A stretch of 64,000 bases of DNA from Chroococcidiopsis thermalis PCC 7203 (lineage in GTDB: Bacteria > Cyanobacteriota > Cyanobacteriia > Cyanobacteriales > Chroococcidiopsidaceae): contig NC_019695.1 of NCBI RefSeq assembly GCF_000317125.1, forward strand, positions 5,134,336-5,198,335. Reading direction: 5' to 3'. Below the pieces are notes generated by a model. The model saw nothing but the letters and a program-made list of their open reading frames with translations. It made no database searches and was not told the origin of the DNA. The position numbers and the translations under genes are program-made. Below are positions 29,414-39,043 of the stretch, one piece after another; position 1 is the first letter of the stretch, and the number at the start of each line of letters is the position of its first letter.

Positions 29414-29631
29414 AAGTCATGTTGCGTCAAAATGCTACCGGACATTTGGTAATTTATGTTGCCAAAAAAGATCTTGAGGAAGAAGTAGTAAACCAAACAG
29501 AAGGATCTGAGGGTAAAATTTTTACCTTAGCTAACGGTTGGGAACTAGCAATCCCAAACTTACCGGAACCCATGAAATTACCGCAGACTGTAGAGGCTAA
29601 AAGGCTCTGCAAGCGTACTCACAAGGAGTAG
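29410..29631 (+). CDS. nifT: NifT/FixU
   Basis: A 73-residue protein with the NifT pattern: MKVMLRQNATGHLVIYVAKK near the start and LANGWELAIPNLPEP in the middle. Function is unclear; it is usually dispensable. It overlaps nifZ by 4 bp. Confidence 0.94.
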   Translation: MKVMLRQNATGHLVIYVAKKDLEEEVVNQTEGSEGKIFTLANGWELAIPNLPEPMKLPQTVEAKRLCKRTHKE

Positions 29632-29636
29632 GGGAT

Positions 29637-30200
29637 ATGAGCAAGCTTAAACACGATCGCCTGTTGGCACTTCATGTAGAAGGGAAATTTTTAGGTTTTA
29701 CTGTCGATCGAGACAGTACACCTAAATACTTGCAACTAGAGGTTGCAACCGGACAGTTGAGGATTAAAATCGCCAAACAGTCCCGTTTTAGGCTTGGATT
29801 GACCTTAAAACCTGGCGATCGGATTGAAGTCTTTGGGGAGCAAAAGTTCAAGTATGAGACAGGCGAATTTAAATTGAAAGCCGATCGCATTCACAAGCTG
29901 ACGGCAAACTCAGATAATGACTCCGATCGCCAACCAGAAAACGGCAAAGTGAAGATTGTTGCTTGTTATAAGCCGGGTTGTCTGAAAAAAGGTGGCAGCA
30001 AATTGGTGTCTGTTCTAGAAGGGGTGTTGCGCGATCGCGGTTTAGGCGATCGCGTTACTATTCAAACAACAGGCTGTTTGAAACGCTGTTCTCAGGCTCC
30101 AAATCTCATCTTAAAACCTGATAACATCAGCTTAAACAACATGACTCCTGAAGCCGCGATCGCCGCGCTGTTGGAGCGGGTGGACGAGCATTTCGCATAA
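29637..30200 (+). CDS. Two-domain protein with C-terminal thioredoxin-like [2Fe-2S] ferredoxin
   Basis: A 187-residue protein. Residues 1 to about 90 form an OB-like domain (GKFLGFTVDRDSTPKYLQLE ... LKPGDRIEVFGEQKFKYETG). The C-terminal part is a thioredoxin-like ferredoxin with the four-cysteine pattern CYKPGCLKKGG and TGCLKRCSQAPN. It starts 5 bp after nifT and so likely belongs to the operon. It may carry electrons for nitrogenase; that is inference from position. Confidence 0.85.
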   Translation: MSKLKHDRLLALHVEGKFLGFTVDRDSTPKYLQLEVATGQLRIKIAKQSRFRLGLTLKPGDRIEVFGEQKFKYETGEFKLKADRIHKLTANSDNDSDRQPENGKVKIVACYKPGCLKKGGSKLVSVLEGVLRDRGLGDRVTIQTTGCLKRCSQAPNLILKPDNISLNNMTPEAAIAALLERVDEHFA

Positions 30201-30438
30201 CGCTTTCATCCAGTTCTGTGCTAGGTCATCAATTGCCGAGTCGATGTCCAACACCTGAACTTTTCTGTATCGACAAACTCTATTAAGTCTGAAAATATTG
30301 TATTTATCTAATTAAGTTAAGTTTTTATCAATTTGCTATGTAATTTCTAGAGTTCGCCTATGAGTAAATTTAGATTCTAAATCTTATGATTCAATTTTTT
30401 CTAAAAATATAACCAAATTGTCTACAAAACTTCATTGC

Positions 30439-30526
30439 TATAGCAATCTTATTTGATTCATGAACGTAGGCTTCTAGCCTGCGGCAGGCTAGAAGCCTAG
30501 TTTACAAATCATTTAGAACTGCTATA
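30439..30526. repeat. Dispersed MITE-like element, copy 3 (longest)
   Basis: It begins TATAGCAATCTTATTTGATT and ends AATCATTTAGAACTGCTATA, giving about 14 of 20 matching terminal positions as inverted repeats. The core GGCTTCTAGCCTGC then GCAGGCTAGAAGCC forms a long inner hairpin. It lies in the 853-bp gap after the nif operon. Apart from this and the hairpin at 30681, the gap (30201-31053) holds no gene. Confidence 0.82.
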
Positions 30527-30680
30527 ACGTTATAGCTGTGAATTGTCAGCTATTTTTTAACTCAAGAACGAGCAAAAGATTAACGCTTAAATCTACCTTT
30601 CGTATCTGCTCAAGGCATTTATATCTATTCCTTGTGTGGGTTAGATCGGTCAAAAGTTTTAAACCTTCTCTGCCGCGTGT

Positions 30681-30713
30681 CAGCCCGTGATGGTGCGGGC
30701 TGTTTACTTTTTT
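30681..30713 (+). terminator. Rho-independent-type terminator
   Basis: CAGCCCG-TGATGGTG-CGGGCTG is a 7-bp GC-rich stem with an 8-nt loop, followed by TTTACTTTTTT. It lies 480 bp after the last nif-operon gene in the same direction. Confidence 0.6.
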
Positions 30714-31053
30714 ATGAAATGTCAGTTTGATTGAAATAGCCCAGAGAAAAAGGTTATCTCAACCCAAAGAAAACTTCTTGGGGCGATCGCTTAATCCAAT
30801 CGCCACCACCTCTGTTTGTGGATTATCTTTTTTCTCATATAGACATGATTGTTCTATGTTGCATAAATATATTTACATAGTTTTTAAAATTCTGTAATAT
30901 ACAGATCGTTAATTAACTAAATTGAGTAAACTGATATAAGAACTAGAGTAAGTTTGTGCTTAGCTTGCGATGCATTATCGCTAGCTGTTCCAGAATTAGA
31001 ACAAAGAAAGCTCAATCGACTATTAAGGTGTATATATTACGAACGAGGCTGTT

Positions 31054-31323
31054 ATGACAGTGATTTACGCGCAGGCAATATTTGACTCTCCCAAAAAATC
31101 ACCTGTCATGAAGTATTGGAAATATCGCAAACGTGCCAAAGCCCTACGTCATGTTCAGTGGACTTACGAAGTCGATTTGAAGAGAACGCTCAATTGGCTT
31201 GAGTTAATAGATTGGATTTTCTACCTGCATAGCCAAGGTTTAGAGCCTGCTGCGTTAGATGAATTCATCACTTTCTGTGGGTGGTATTTTCCCCAGTTAG
31301 CGGAAGGCAAGCCTCACCAATAG
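31054..31323 (+). CDS. Hypothetical 89-residue protein
   Basis: The sequence is MTVIYAQAIFDSPKKSPVMK and so on, with a basic N-terminal half (KYWKYRKRAKALRHVQW) and an acidic/aromatic second half (LNWLELIDWIFYLHSQG). GAGG lies about 6 nt before the ATG. No domain recognised. It stands alone between two non-coding stretches. Confidence 0.6.
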   Translation: MTVIYAQAIFDSPKKSPVMKYWKYRKRAKALRHVQWTYEVDLKRTLNWLELIDWIFYLHSQGLEPAALDEFITFCGWYFPQLAEGKPHQ

Positions 31324-31602
31324 TAGCGATCTGCGATCGCAAGATCGAGCTAAGATACCAATCTTGCGCCATCTGCTCCCATAATTATATCGGCACTGTG
31401 TTTCACAGTGCTTTCTCTTGGCAAGGATAAAACGGTGGGGGATTGGCAAGACATTCACGGATATCTTTAAGCTGCACGAACCGCTAACTCCTAGAAGGGG
31501 AACAATCGGATAGATTGCTCTGCATCAAAATTAGTACAAACAATTGCGATCGCAATTATGCATCACTATTTCTTACAGCAAGACGTGCTAAAACGCACGA
31601 CT

Positions 31603-32025
31603 TTATAAGCATGTTTCATCAATAGCGTTCGCTAACTGCACGCCGCTCGGTGCGAACAGAAATATCCCTGCCGCTAGATATTGTTGCTGTCCTTCTAGTG
31701 CGTAAGTTGCTCCAGCCACAAAGTCTACTGCTCGTTGTGCTATCTCTGCATCCATCTGTACAACATTTAAGACTAGCGGTTGACCTTGCCACAGAATTTC
31801 GACGGCTTGCGTCACTTGTTCAAAAGACTGTAGCTGCATGACTACCACTTGTGGTGTCTTCTGTTCTAGTTGGGGTAGACTCCTCTGTTTGTTTGCTGTC
31901 AAGTCAGCCGCTCTTCTTTCCCGCCGCCGCACTACACTTGCAGGAAAAGCAGCTCTTAATTTTCCGTAATTCGGTTGAGACAATTCCTCTTCTAGTTCGG
32001 ATACCTCTAGCTGATGCATCATCAT
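31603..32025 (-). CDS. Short SepF-family protein
   Basis: A 140-residue protein. The C-terminal half is the SepF core: VVVMQLQSFEQVTQAVEILW, LVLNVVQMDAEIAQRAVDFV and GIFLFAPSGVQL. SepF (Cdv2 in cyanobacteria) polymerises and links FtsZ rings to the membrane. The protein is shorter than typical cyanobacterial SepF (around 190-200 residues) and has a divergent charged N-terminal part, so it may be a paralogue rather than the main division protein. GAGGATGAG precedes the first of three consecutive ATG codons. Confidence 0.82.
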   Translation of the reverse strand: MMMHQLEVSELEEELSQPNYGKLRAAFPASVVRRRERRAADLTANKQRSLPQLEQKTPQVVVMQLQSFEQVTQAVEILWQGQPLVLNVVQMDAEIAQRAVDFVAGATYALEGQQQYLAAGIFLFAPSGVQLANAIDETCL

Positions 32026-33090
32026 GCTTACTCATCCTCTGTTTTTTCTAATTGGGGCTGGTGAAGAGCTTTAGGTATGATTTTTAGTACCTTTACATCT
32101 ATACTCTGGTTAAATGAAAAGCTTGTCAACTCAGTGTTTTTACCCTGATTTGTCAATTCAATAAAGGTCGGAAAAGTTCGGGAATTAGCAGCTTTCTCAT
32201 CAAAAGAGTTTTTTTGTTAATAGCGTATATTTTTATACTAAATCTTTGTTTGCCTCCTTCTTCAGATAGATTTTTAATTATTAGTGATTTTGTTGGTATT
32301 TTGTCGGTGTAAAATGATGGGCGACATACTACCTGCTTGTAGAAATGGTAATAGAAACCGAAATCGTTTCCTAAAACACTGAGTGGCTCTAATAGAGGAA
32401 CAAAAGTTGCTAGTAGAGCAGACGATCGATTAGTTAAATAATATATACCAATCAAATCCTATCGCTAGATCGGCAATTTCCCAATCTGACGCAAATCGTG
32501 CAGATTCAACATTCTGACTGCTGCGATCGCTCACCCTAGAAATAGTCATGTAAATTACCAAAATAATTAGTGTATTATGGTAATTTAAGTAGCATCGTGC
32601 GGTGTGTTAAAGACTTGTTTAATATTCAACTAAACAATTTTTAACGCAACTTACTGGGCTATCAAGAGTGTCTCTCAAGACAAGTCGATTCAAGGTAATC
32701 AAATAGCAAAATCAGATTGATATATATGATGTAAACTACTTCAGCCAATATGACTTGCAAAGTATATGCCAGTACTCTAAGTGATGCAAAGCGGTATGAA
32801 GTTAACCTGTAGTAGCTGCCATTAAAAAGCTCAATTGCGCACACAGCTAGCTTATTCGTAGAGAATGGAGGTTAAATTACCGTTCACAAGGTGATTTTCG
32901 TGTTTTACTAAGATCCTAGAGAGTGTAGCAGGCTTTTGCTTACTGGAATCAATCCGGCTGTTTAAGAAAGGCTTACACGCTACTTGTAGAACGCAGCTCC
33001 TACTGTAGCTTCATAATTATCTAGACACAGCCTCTTATGCAGAATCGATTGATGCCGAGAAATCTTCAAAAGTTGTGAGGAAGATGGAAC
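32026..33090. other. 1.06-kb gap without a convincing gene
   Basis: AT-rich DNA. A leftward open frame at 32153-32455 has no recognisable domain. At 32551-32587 TAAATTACCA and TGGTAATTTA form a perfect 10-bp inverted repeat around 17 bp, a possible operator. Nothing else is identified apart from the ribosome binding site of the next gene (GAGGAAG, about 33076). Confidence 0.45.
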
Positions 33091-33888
33091 GTGGAAAATC
33101 TCTATCATATTGATAATGGGAATCAATCTAAACAGCAAAGCTTTGATTATGCAGCTCTTGACATGGAAGCACAAATTGCTGTCCAAAAGCATACTTGTGA
33201 AATCAAAAGAATGATGCGTAGAACGACACAAGATATTATTGAAATAGGCGAAAAGCTGATCGAAGTCAAGCAATATCTTGGGTTTGGGCATTTTAGCAAT
33301 TGGCTAATAACTGAATTTGGTTGGAAGGAACGAACCGCAAGAAACTTTATGAGGGTGGCGGAAGTTTTTAAATCGGCAAAATTTGCCGATTTATTTATTG
33401 CTAGCTCCGCTCTATATCTTCTAGCTGCTCCTTCTACTTCTGAAAGCGCTCGCCAGGAGGCGTTAGAACTTGCTAAAAAGGGCGAACACATCACTTACTC
33501 TAAAGCTAGAAGCATTATTAGTCAACATCAGGAATTGAAAAAACTTAAAAATTCTACTTGTAATGTTACTTCAGATGTAAATAAGCATGAAGTAGATTCT
33601 CTTCAAGCAAAGTTAATTACATCAGTTGAAGCATTTCATGAAAGTTTACCAGATTCTCAAGCAGTTGATGTATTAGCTGTAGTTATCGATCGAGATGTTT
33701 TGGGAAGTCAAAAAGTGTCTGCCGAAAACCTGCCATCGACCAATCCTATCTCGATTAGGATTAGCGACGACTGTAGAGCCTTGATTAAGAGTGTAGAGTC
33801 TCTTAGAGAAGAAGAAGCAACTGCTTTGGTGAGAGCAATAGCAAAGCACTGGTCAGTAGAGAAGATTTTAGAGACAATTAAAAAATGA
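33091..33888 (+). CDS. DUF3102-type protein
   Basis: 265 residues starting at GTG, with GAGGAAG 8 nt upstream. The N-terminal part (RTTQDIIEIGEKLIEVKQYL, then GFGHFSNWLITEFGWKERTA) is the DUF3102-like helical region often found on plasmids and prophages. The middle is lysine- and serine-rich. The C-terminus (IRISDDCRALIKSVESLREE) is helical. A DNA-binding role is possible; this is inference. AT-rich, with an isolated accessory-gene context. Confidence 0.7.
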   Translation: MENLYHIDNGNQSKQQSFDYAALDMEAQIAVQKHTCEIKRMMRRTTQDIIEIGEKLIEVKQYLGFGHFSNWLITEFGWKERTARNFMRVAEVFKSAKFADLFIASSALYLLAAPSTSESARQEALELAKKGEHITYSKARSIISQHQELKKLKNSTCNVTSDVNKHEVDSLQAKLITSVEAFHESLPDSQAVDVLAVVIDRDVLGSQKVSAENLPSTNPISIRISDDCRALIKSVESLREEEATALVRAIAKHWSVEKILETIKK

Positions 33889-34732
33889 ACACTTTTTCAG
33901 CTCAGAAAGCGATCGCTGGATGAAACTTCGACAGCTTCGGCAGCTTCACTGAGAGCGAAACTATGAAATTCCTACGTTCTGGAATTCTCTCACTATTTTG
34001 AGTTATGCCGAAAAGCACTAGAGACGATCTTCTGCTCAAGCTTGCTACTGCCTTTTGTAAGCTTGTTTTCGGCTGCTCGGCAGTACTTGGAAGGATATAA
34101 AATCTCTTATCTCTGCTTGCTAATCAGAACCTTTTGCCAACATAGTGGTGTCTGCATGAAGCCCTCTAATTTTAACATTTAAGGTTCTTCAACGTTACAA
34201 AAAGTTACACTTTGAGCATTCAAATACCTCAAATCAAAAAGTATCTACTAACTAAATAGATTCTTTTTTACTCTATCACGTCCTTTCGCTGTTATTATAC
34301 ACCGATCGAAGTCAAAATTGCAACACCATAAAAAGATCGTTATTTAACAATTCTCGCTGAGAGATCGCGGCAATTTCTATCTTTATCTCTCATATTCTTT
34401 GTTTTGAGAGCCAAGGCGAGCAATTGGAATAGACAAAAGAATATTAATCGTTCGGCTTGATAGTGCTAATTCAATCGGAGATTGGGCATTCACGAGAAGT
34501 GAACTAGCAATTTGATTTGCAATAAAGGCTCATACGTCAGCTTAGTTTTGGCGAGAAGGTTGCGCAATTCCCTTCTGCATCTATCCGCTTTCGATAGTTG
34601 TACCAGCTTGGCTGCGGCATTTGTAGTTAATAACTTTCTAAAGGTTTTTATAGATAAAAAAAAGGTATACCAAGTCAGTTGGTATACCATACTTTCAAAT
34701 AGAAAAATACTAGGAGTAACAAAGCTGATTAC
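33889..34732. other. 840-bp gap, only a hairpin identified
   Basis: AT-rich region without a credible reading frame; two short overlapping frames near 34490-34736 are antiparallel shadows. The terminator at 34651-34688 belongs to the leftward gene that follows. Confidence 0.45.
34651..34688 (-). terminator. Terminator of the leftward gene at 34733
   Basis: GGTATACCAA (34664-34673) and TTGGTATACC (34679-34688) form a perfect 10-bp stem with a 5-nt loop. On the minus strand a run of eight T follows the hairpin. It lies 45 bp beyond the stop of the gene. Confidence 0.72.
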
Positions 34733-35173
34733 TTAATGTTCAGCACTTTTATTCAAACGTTCTTTTGCTTGGTAAGCTTGCAATCCCAATAGAACTAAAT
34801 AAGTCATCATCTGAGCCTGCGATCGCTGAGTGGCTGCTGCAAGCTGATTGATTTGATGTAGAGGCAACTGCTGCTGAAATAGTACCAGCGACTGTTCCAA
34901 CTCTTGGGCTATAGTACGGCGATTTAGACTAGCATTTTTCTGTAATTGCTTCCCAATCGGCGATAGTAGTAAAAAAAATAATAAGTTGGTTACAAAGCCA
35001 GAACGGGAAGAGTGTTCTCGTTGAGATTGAGTTTCGATAGTTTTTAATAACTCCTCTGGCATATAGAAACTTGGACGGCAGTTTGCAATTAGGCTATTGC
35101 GTTGATACCTATGCGATTTTTCTGGTTGTTCAGAATTAAAAATAACCAAAATAATTACAGATTTAAACGTCAC
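34733..35173 (-). CDS. Ribbon-helix-helix-like hypothetical protein
   Basis: Up to 146 residues from a GTG at 35173; the true start may be a little downstream. The segment RPSFYMPEELLKTIETQSQR followed by EHSSRSGFVTNLL resembles a ribbon-helix-helix (CopG/Arc-like) DNA-binding strand and helices. The C-terminal half is predicted helical and glutamine-rich. No partner toxin gene is adjacent. Weak family evidence; DNA binding is inferred. Confidence 0.55.
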   Translation of the reverse strand: MTFKSVIILVIFNSEQPEKSHRYQRNSLIANCRPSFYMPEELLKTIETQSQREHSSRSGFVTNLLFFLLLSPIGKQLQKNASLNRRTIAQELEQSLVLFQQQLPLHQINQLAAATQRSQAQMMTYLVLLGLQAYQAKERLNKSAEH

Positions 35174-35841
35174 TTAATATATGTACTAAATTTTTCTACG
35201 GTTAACCATTCCCCAAAGTATAGGAAAAATATTGTTTTTGAAATGCTTAAATTAATTTGAACAATCCAAAAAGTTCGGATAAATATCAGATTTTTTCAGG
35301 TTTTAACCAAAACAACCGAAAAATTCAAAAAATGTCATGTAAATAACTTTATTTATCTTGCAATGCTGATTAAAGTAATGATATAGATTAAGTGACTAAA
35401 GTAATACCAGAATTTTATTGACTCACGCCAGAAGGAATATGGTTTACTTAGAGCAGAACATGAATGATGGAGAGAGTATATCTTAATCGTTGAGTTTGTA
35501 TACTGCAAACAGCTGCACATCTCTATTGAGAAGCTTTGAATTGATTCTGAGTAAAATAATTGTGAAAGATTCGTTTACATGTAAGTGTTTTATGCGATCG
35601 CACACTCCAATTCACTAACAGATAAACTTCTAGATTAGACTTGGAGCTTATATTCGGAATAATAAGAGCAAACGAGAAATTACTAGAACCAAAAAGTCTC
35701 TCCGTTAAGCAATGTAAAACGTGCTAGAGCGACATTACACGCTAAGAGAAATTACATAGAACTCAATGCTATCAAATGATGAGCGCTCATTTCTGCCCTA
35801 GTAGAGCTACAGATTTCAACTATTTTGGAGACAACTACAAG
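35174..35841. other. AT-rich intergenic region upstream of the STAND ATPase
   Basis: Roughly 650 bp with no gene recognised. A GGAG at about 35827 precedes the ATG at 35842, while the earlier in-frame ATG at 35776 has no visible ribosome binding site. Confidence 0.4.
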
Positions 35842-37452
35842 ATGAATGCAATCAACTCTCAGTCCTCAACGTTTGAAACCAGAGAATTTATCGTTGCAGA
35901 TACAGTTGTGTTTAACAAACAGGGTACGCATTTGACAGATATTCAAAAAATAGTACTTAGAGGTGCTTGGCAAGGATACACATATGAAGAGATTGCCGAC
36001 CGAGAAGGATACAGCGAAAAGTACTTAAAAAGAGATGTTGGACCTAGATTGTGGAAGATACTTTCAGAGGCTTTAGGCGAAAAAGTAAGCAAAAAGAATT
36101 TTAGAACAGCTCTTGAGAGAAGATTAACCCTAGCGAACCCCTCTCACAACCAACAGCTTGATATGGATAGTTGTCAAGACTGGGGTGAGGCAGTTGACGT
36201 ACATACTTTCTACGGGCGTACCCAAGAATTAGCTACATTACAACAGTGGATTGTTCAAGATCGTTGTCCTTTAGTAGCACTAGTAGGCATGGGTGGTATT
36301 GGCAAAACTACTCTTTCTATAAAGCTAGCTCAGCAGCTTCAGAGTGATTTCAAATACATTATTTGGCGCTCATTGCGTCATGCTCCACCAATACGAGAAC
36401 TCTTAGAAGAGATAATTTATTTTCTATCTAATCAGCAAGAAAAAGATCTACCAGAAACTACAAATGGAAGAATATCATTGCTCTTGAAATATTTTCGTAA
36501 GTCTCCCTGTTTGTTAATTCTTGATGGTGCTGAATCAATCTTAAATTACGATCGAAAAGATACGCACTATCAAGAAGAGGATGAGGAGTACGGGCGGCTT
36601 ATAAAATACATAGGAGAAACGTATCATCAGAGTTGTCTATTGTTAACAAGTCGAGAGAAACCCAAGGAAGTTGCGATAAGAGAGGGAGAAGAATTACCTA
36701 CGCGATCGCTACGATTGATAGGATTGGATGAGTTAGAAGGACAGTATATCCTTAAAGGTAAAGGAATTTATGGTTCGGAAGATGATTTGAAAAAAATAAT
36801 TCAAATTTATGGAGGCAATCCTTTATTACTGAATATGGTTTCTACAACTATACAAAACATATTTGATAGTAGTGCCTCTGATTTTCTGAAACAGGAAATA
36901 ATAGTGTTTAATGATGTTAAAGAATTTTTTGATAGTCAGTTCAATCGCCTACAACCAATTGAAAAAGAGTTAATGTACTGCTTAGCAATTGAGCGCGAAC
37001 CAGTTTCATTTCAGAAATTGAAGAATGATTTTGGCTTAAAAGTTCAGTCACTAGAGCTAGCAGAAGCTTTAGAATCTCTGAGGCGACGCTCTTTAGTTGA
37101 AAAAAATCAGGGATTCTTTACATTACAAATAGTATTAATGGAGTACACAACAGCTCGACTGCTAAAAGAAATTTGTCAAGAAATACGCACGCAGCAAATA
37201 TCGCTCTTGAAAAGTTCCAAATTACTAAAGTTAATAGTAAAAAATTATGTTAGAACTACTCAATCAAATATTTTCTTTAGAATGGTTTTAGATCAATTAC
37301 TCCTAGAACTTGGAAGTAAAAAGAATGTGGAATCACAATTAGATACAATTTTATCTACATTGCAGCATGAATCTTTTAAATTGGAAGACACTACCGATGA
37401 TATTATTAGTTTAATTCATCGAATGCAAGTGAACCTAAGTAGCTATAAGTAG
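35842..37452 (+). CDS. STAND-type NB-ARC ATPase with N-terminal helix-turn-helix-like domain
   Basis: 536 residues (or 558 from an upstream ATG). Residues about 22-95 (LTDIQKIVLRGAWQGYTYEE, IADREGYSEKYLKRDVG) form a winged or HTH-like module seen before NB-ARC in many cyanobacterial proteins. Walker A is GMGGIGKTT (149-157), Walker B is CLLILDGAES, and the GxP motif is GGNPLLLNM. A helical domain ends the protein. Most cyanobacterial homologues continue with WD40 or TPR repeats; here the protein stops, and the next 600 bp shows no repeat remnant. Possible signalling or anti-phage switch; no partner visible. Confidence 0.85.
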   Translation: MNAINSQSSTFETREFIVADTVVFNKQGTHLTDIQKIVLRGAWQGYTYEEIADREGYSEKYLKRDVGPRLWKILSEALGEKVSKKNFRTALERRLTLANPSHNQQLDMDSCQDWGEAVDVHTFYGRTQELATLQQWIVQDRCPLVALVGMGGIGKTTLSIKLAQQLQSDFKYIIWRSLRHAPPIRELLEEIIYFLSNQQEKDLPETTNGRISLLLKYFRKSPCLLILDGAESILNYDRKDTHYQEEDEEYGRLIKYIGETYHQSCLLLTSREKPKEVAIREGEELPTRSLRLIGLDELEGQYILKGKGIYGSEDDLKKIIQIYGGNPLLLNMVSTTIQNIFDSSASDFLKQEIIVFNDVKEFFDSQFNRLQPIEKELMYCLAIEREPVSFQKLKNDFGLKVQSLELAEALESLRRRSLVEKNQGFFTLQIVLMEYTTARLLKEICQEIRTQQISLLKSSKLLKLIVKNYVRTTQSNIFFRMVLDQLLLELGSKKNVESQLDTILSTLQHESFKLEDTTDDIISLIHRMQVNLSSYK

Positions 37453-38078
37453 ACCGAGAAGAAAACTAATTATGGGCAGCGATCCGGGTAAAGAAGTGAA
37501 ACCTTAATTTAGATAAATTACTTTACAAGGCACTTTAATTAACTTTTTCTTACTCAGATCCTTCAGTAGTCTCATAACTTAATTTCAGGGCATCTCTCAC
37601 TATCTATCCATCTATTTTACAGCTTAGTTTCTGTTCTCTTAGCTTAATTTTTTGTAGTCATGTAAACTATTCTACTAGAAAAAATTGTACCAGATTAGCC
37701 TTTGTAAAGGGTTACTCTAATTTTACTCTTGTATCCTGAGTTATAAATTGCCACTACACATCTGTGAATAGTTGATTGTACTGCTCTTACTTTGCTTCAT
37801 GCTATTTAACTGTTTCTCCATTTGAAATAAGCTTTTTCAATCACTGCTGCACTATTACCTATATACTGAAAATTTAATTTTCCCTATGCCTTGCCAACTA
37901 AAATTTTTCGGGATGTAGCGGAATTTTCTACGTTAGAAGATACAATTGATATTTTTCGGTAATATAACCGAACATAAACTTAAATTTTCTGATGTCAATC
38001 CTGAACAAATCAGGATTTCGTTTTAACTAAAAACTAGTAGATTATTAAATAGATAAATCGTTTAAGAGATTTGCATTT
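37453..38078. other. AT-rich intergenic region before the polysaccharide locus
   Basis: About 625 bp without a credible gene. No WD40-like coding remnant was seen after the NB-ARC gene. It may contain the promoter of the rightward surface-polysaccharide genes. Confidence 0.4.
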
Positions 38079-38954
38079 ATGAAAAGCATCATTCGTCATT
38101 TAGCAAAAATGTTAATACCACGTTCTTATCAAACTTCTATAAAGACACTAAAAACTCTAATACTTAGTTCCCCAATAGCAGAAAAAGGTTTTCAATGGGG
38201 GCAGAACTTTACCATTAATGGTGAGTCTAGCACTATAACAACGAATCATTGTCAATCTCACTTAGAAAATGGAAATACTCCATCCAATGCTTTAGAAGCT
38301 TATTTTAATTCTCATACTGAAGGATTAGGAATACTTAAGTGGAAGCACTATTTTAATATTTACCATCGTCACCTTTCTAAGTTTGTTGGGCAAAAAGTTC
38401 AGGTTCTAGAAGTTGGTGTTGCCAGCGGTGGGAGTCTAGAAATGTGGAAAAACTATTTTGGTTCTAATTGTCAAATTTATGGTGTAGATATTGAAGAAGC
38501 ATGTAAAGCATACGAAAAAGATTCAATTAAAATTTTTATTGGCGATCAAACAGATCGCAATTTCTGGAAGCGATTCAAAAGTGAGGTTCCTACTCTCGAT
38601 ATCGTAATTGATGATGGCGGACATGAACCAGAACAGCAGATTGCAACTTTAGAAGAGTTATTGCCGCATTTACGACCAGGAGGAGTTTATATATGTGAAG
38701 ACATTCATGGTACTTTAAATCAGTTTCATACCTATATATCTGGGTTGACACATAATTTAAATGCATTACAAGAATTTGGATATAAGCCTATTAAAAGCGG
38801 TAGCGGTCTTGCTAGTTTCTCAACCTATTTTCAAGATGCTATTCAGTCTTTTCACTTATATCCGTTCGTGGTAGTGATTGAAAGGTCAGAGACTCCTGTA
38901 TCGGAATTTGTAGCCCCATTACAAGGATCTAAGTGGTTAGTACTAACAAAGTAA
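38079..38954 (+). CDS. Class I SAM methyltransferase (cephalosporin hydroxylase-like)
   Basis: 291 residues. Motif I is QVLEVGVASGGSLEMWKNYF, the acidic strand is IYGVDIEEACKAYE, and DIVIDDGGHEPEQQIATLEE is the family's conserved DDGGH motif. It is followed by PHLRPGGVYICEDIHGT. Such proteins are common in exopolysaccharide and O-antigen loci and probably methylate a sugar. First gene of the rightward run. Confidence 0.85.
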   Translation: MKSIIRHLAKMLIPRSYQTSIKTLKTLILSSPIAEKGFQWGQNFTINGESSTITTNHCQSHLENGNTPSNALEAYFNSHTEGLGILKWKHYFNIYHRHLSKFVGQKVQVLEVGVASGGSLEMWKNYFGSNCQIYGVDIEEACKAYEKDSIKIFIGDQTDRNFWKRFKSEVPTLDIVIDDGGHEPEQQIATLEELLPHLRPGGVYICEDIHGTLNQFHTYISGLTHNLNALQEFGYKPIKSGSGLASFSTYFQDAIQSFHLYPFVVVIERSETPVSEFVAPLQGSKWLVLTK

Positions 38955-39043
38955 GTGTTGGATTGTTAGTACTTTTAACATAGAGTGATTTAGCGCTATT
39001 TTTTCGCTGCAACTCGTTTTCTTAACCTAATAGTATTTGTGGT

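Noticed and set aside
30201-31053. Possible tRNA or other structured RNA gene
   Set aside because: Only the MITE-like repeat and one terminator-type hairpin are visible; no cloverleaf or conserved RNA motif found.
32153-32455. Leftward 100-codon frame
   Set aside because: No family resemblance, located in AT-rich DNA without a start signal; coding cannot be supported.
37453-38078. Possible WD40 remnant after the NB-ARC gene
   Set aside because: Translating the region gives no GH...WD repeats in any frame that I could see.
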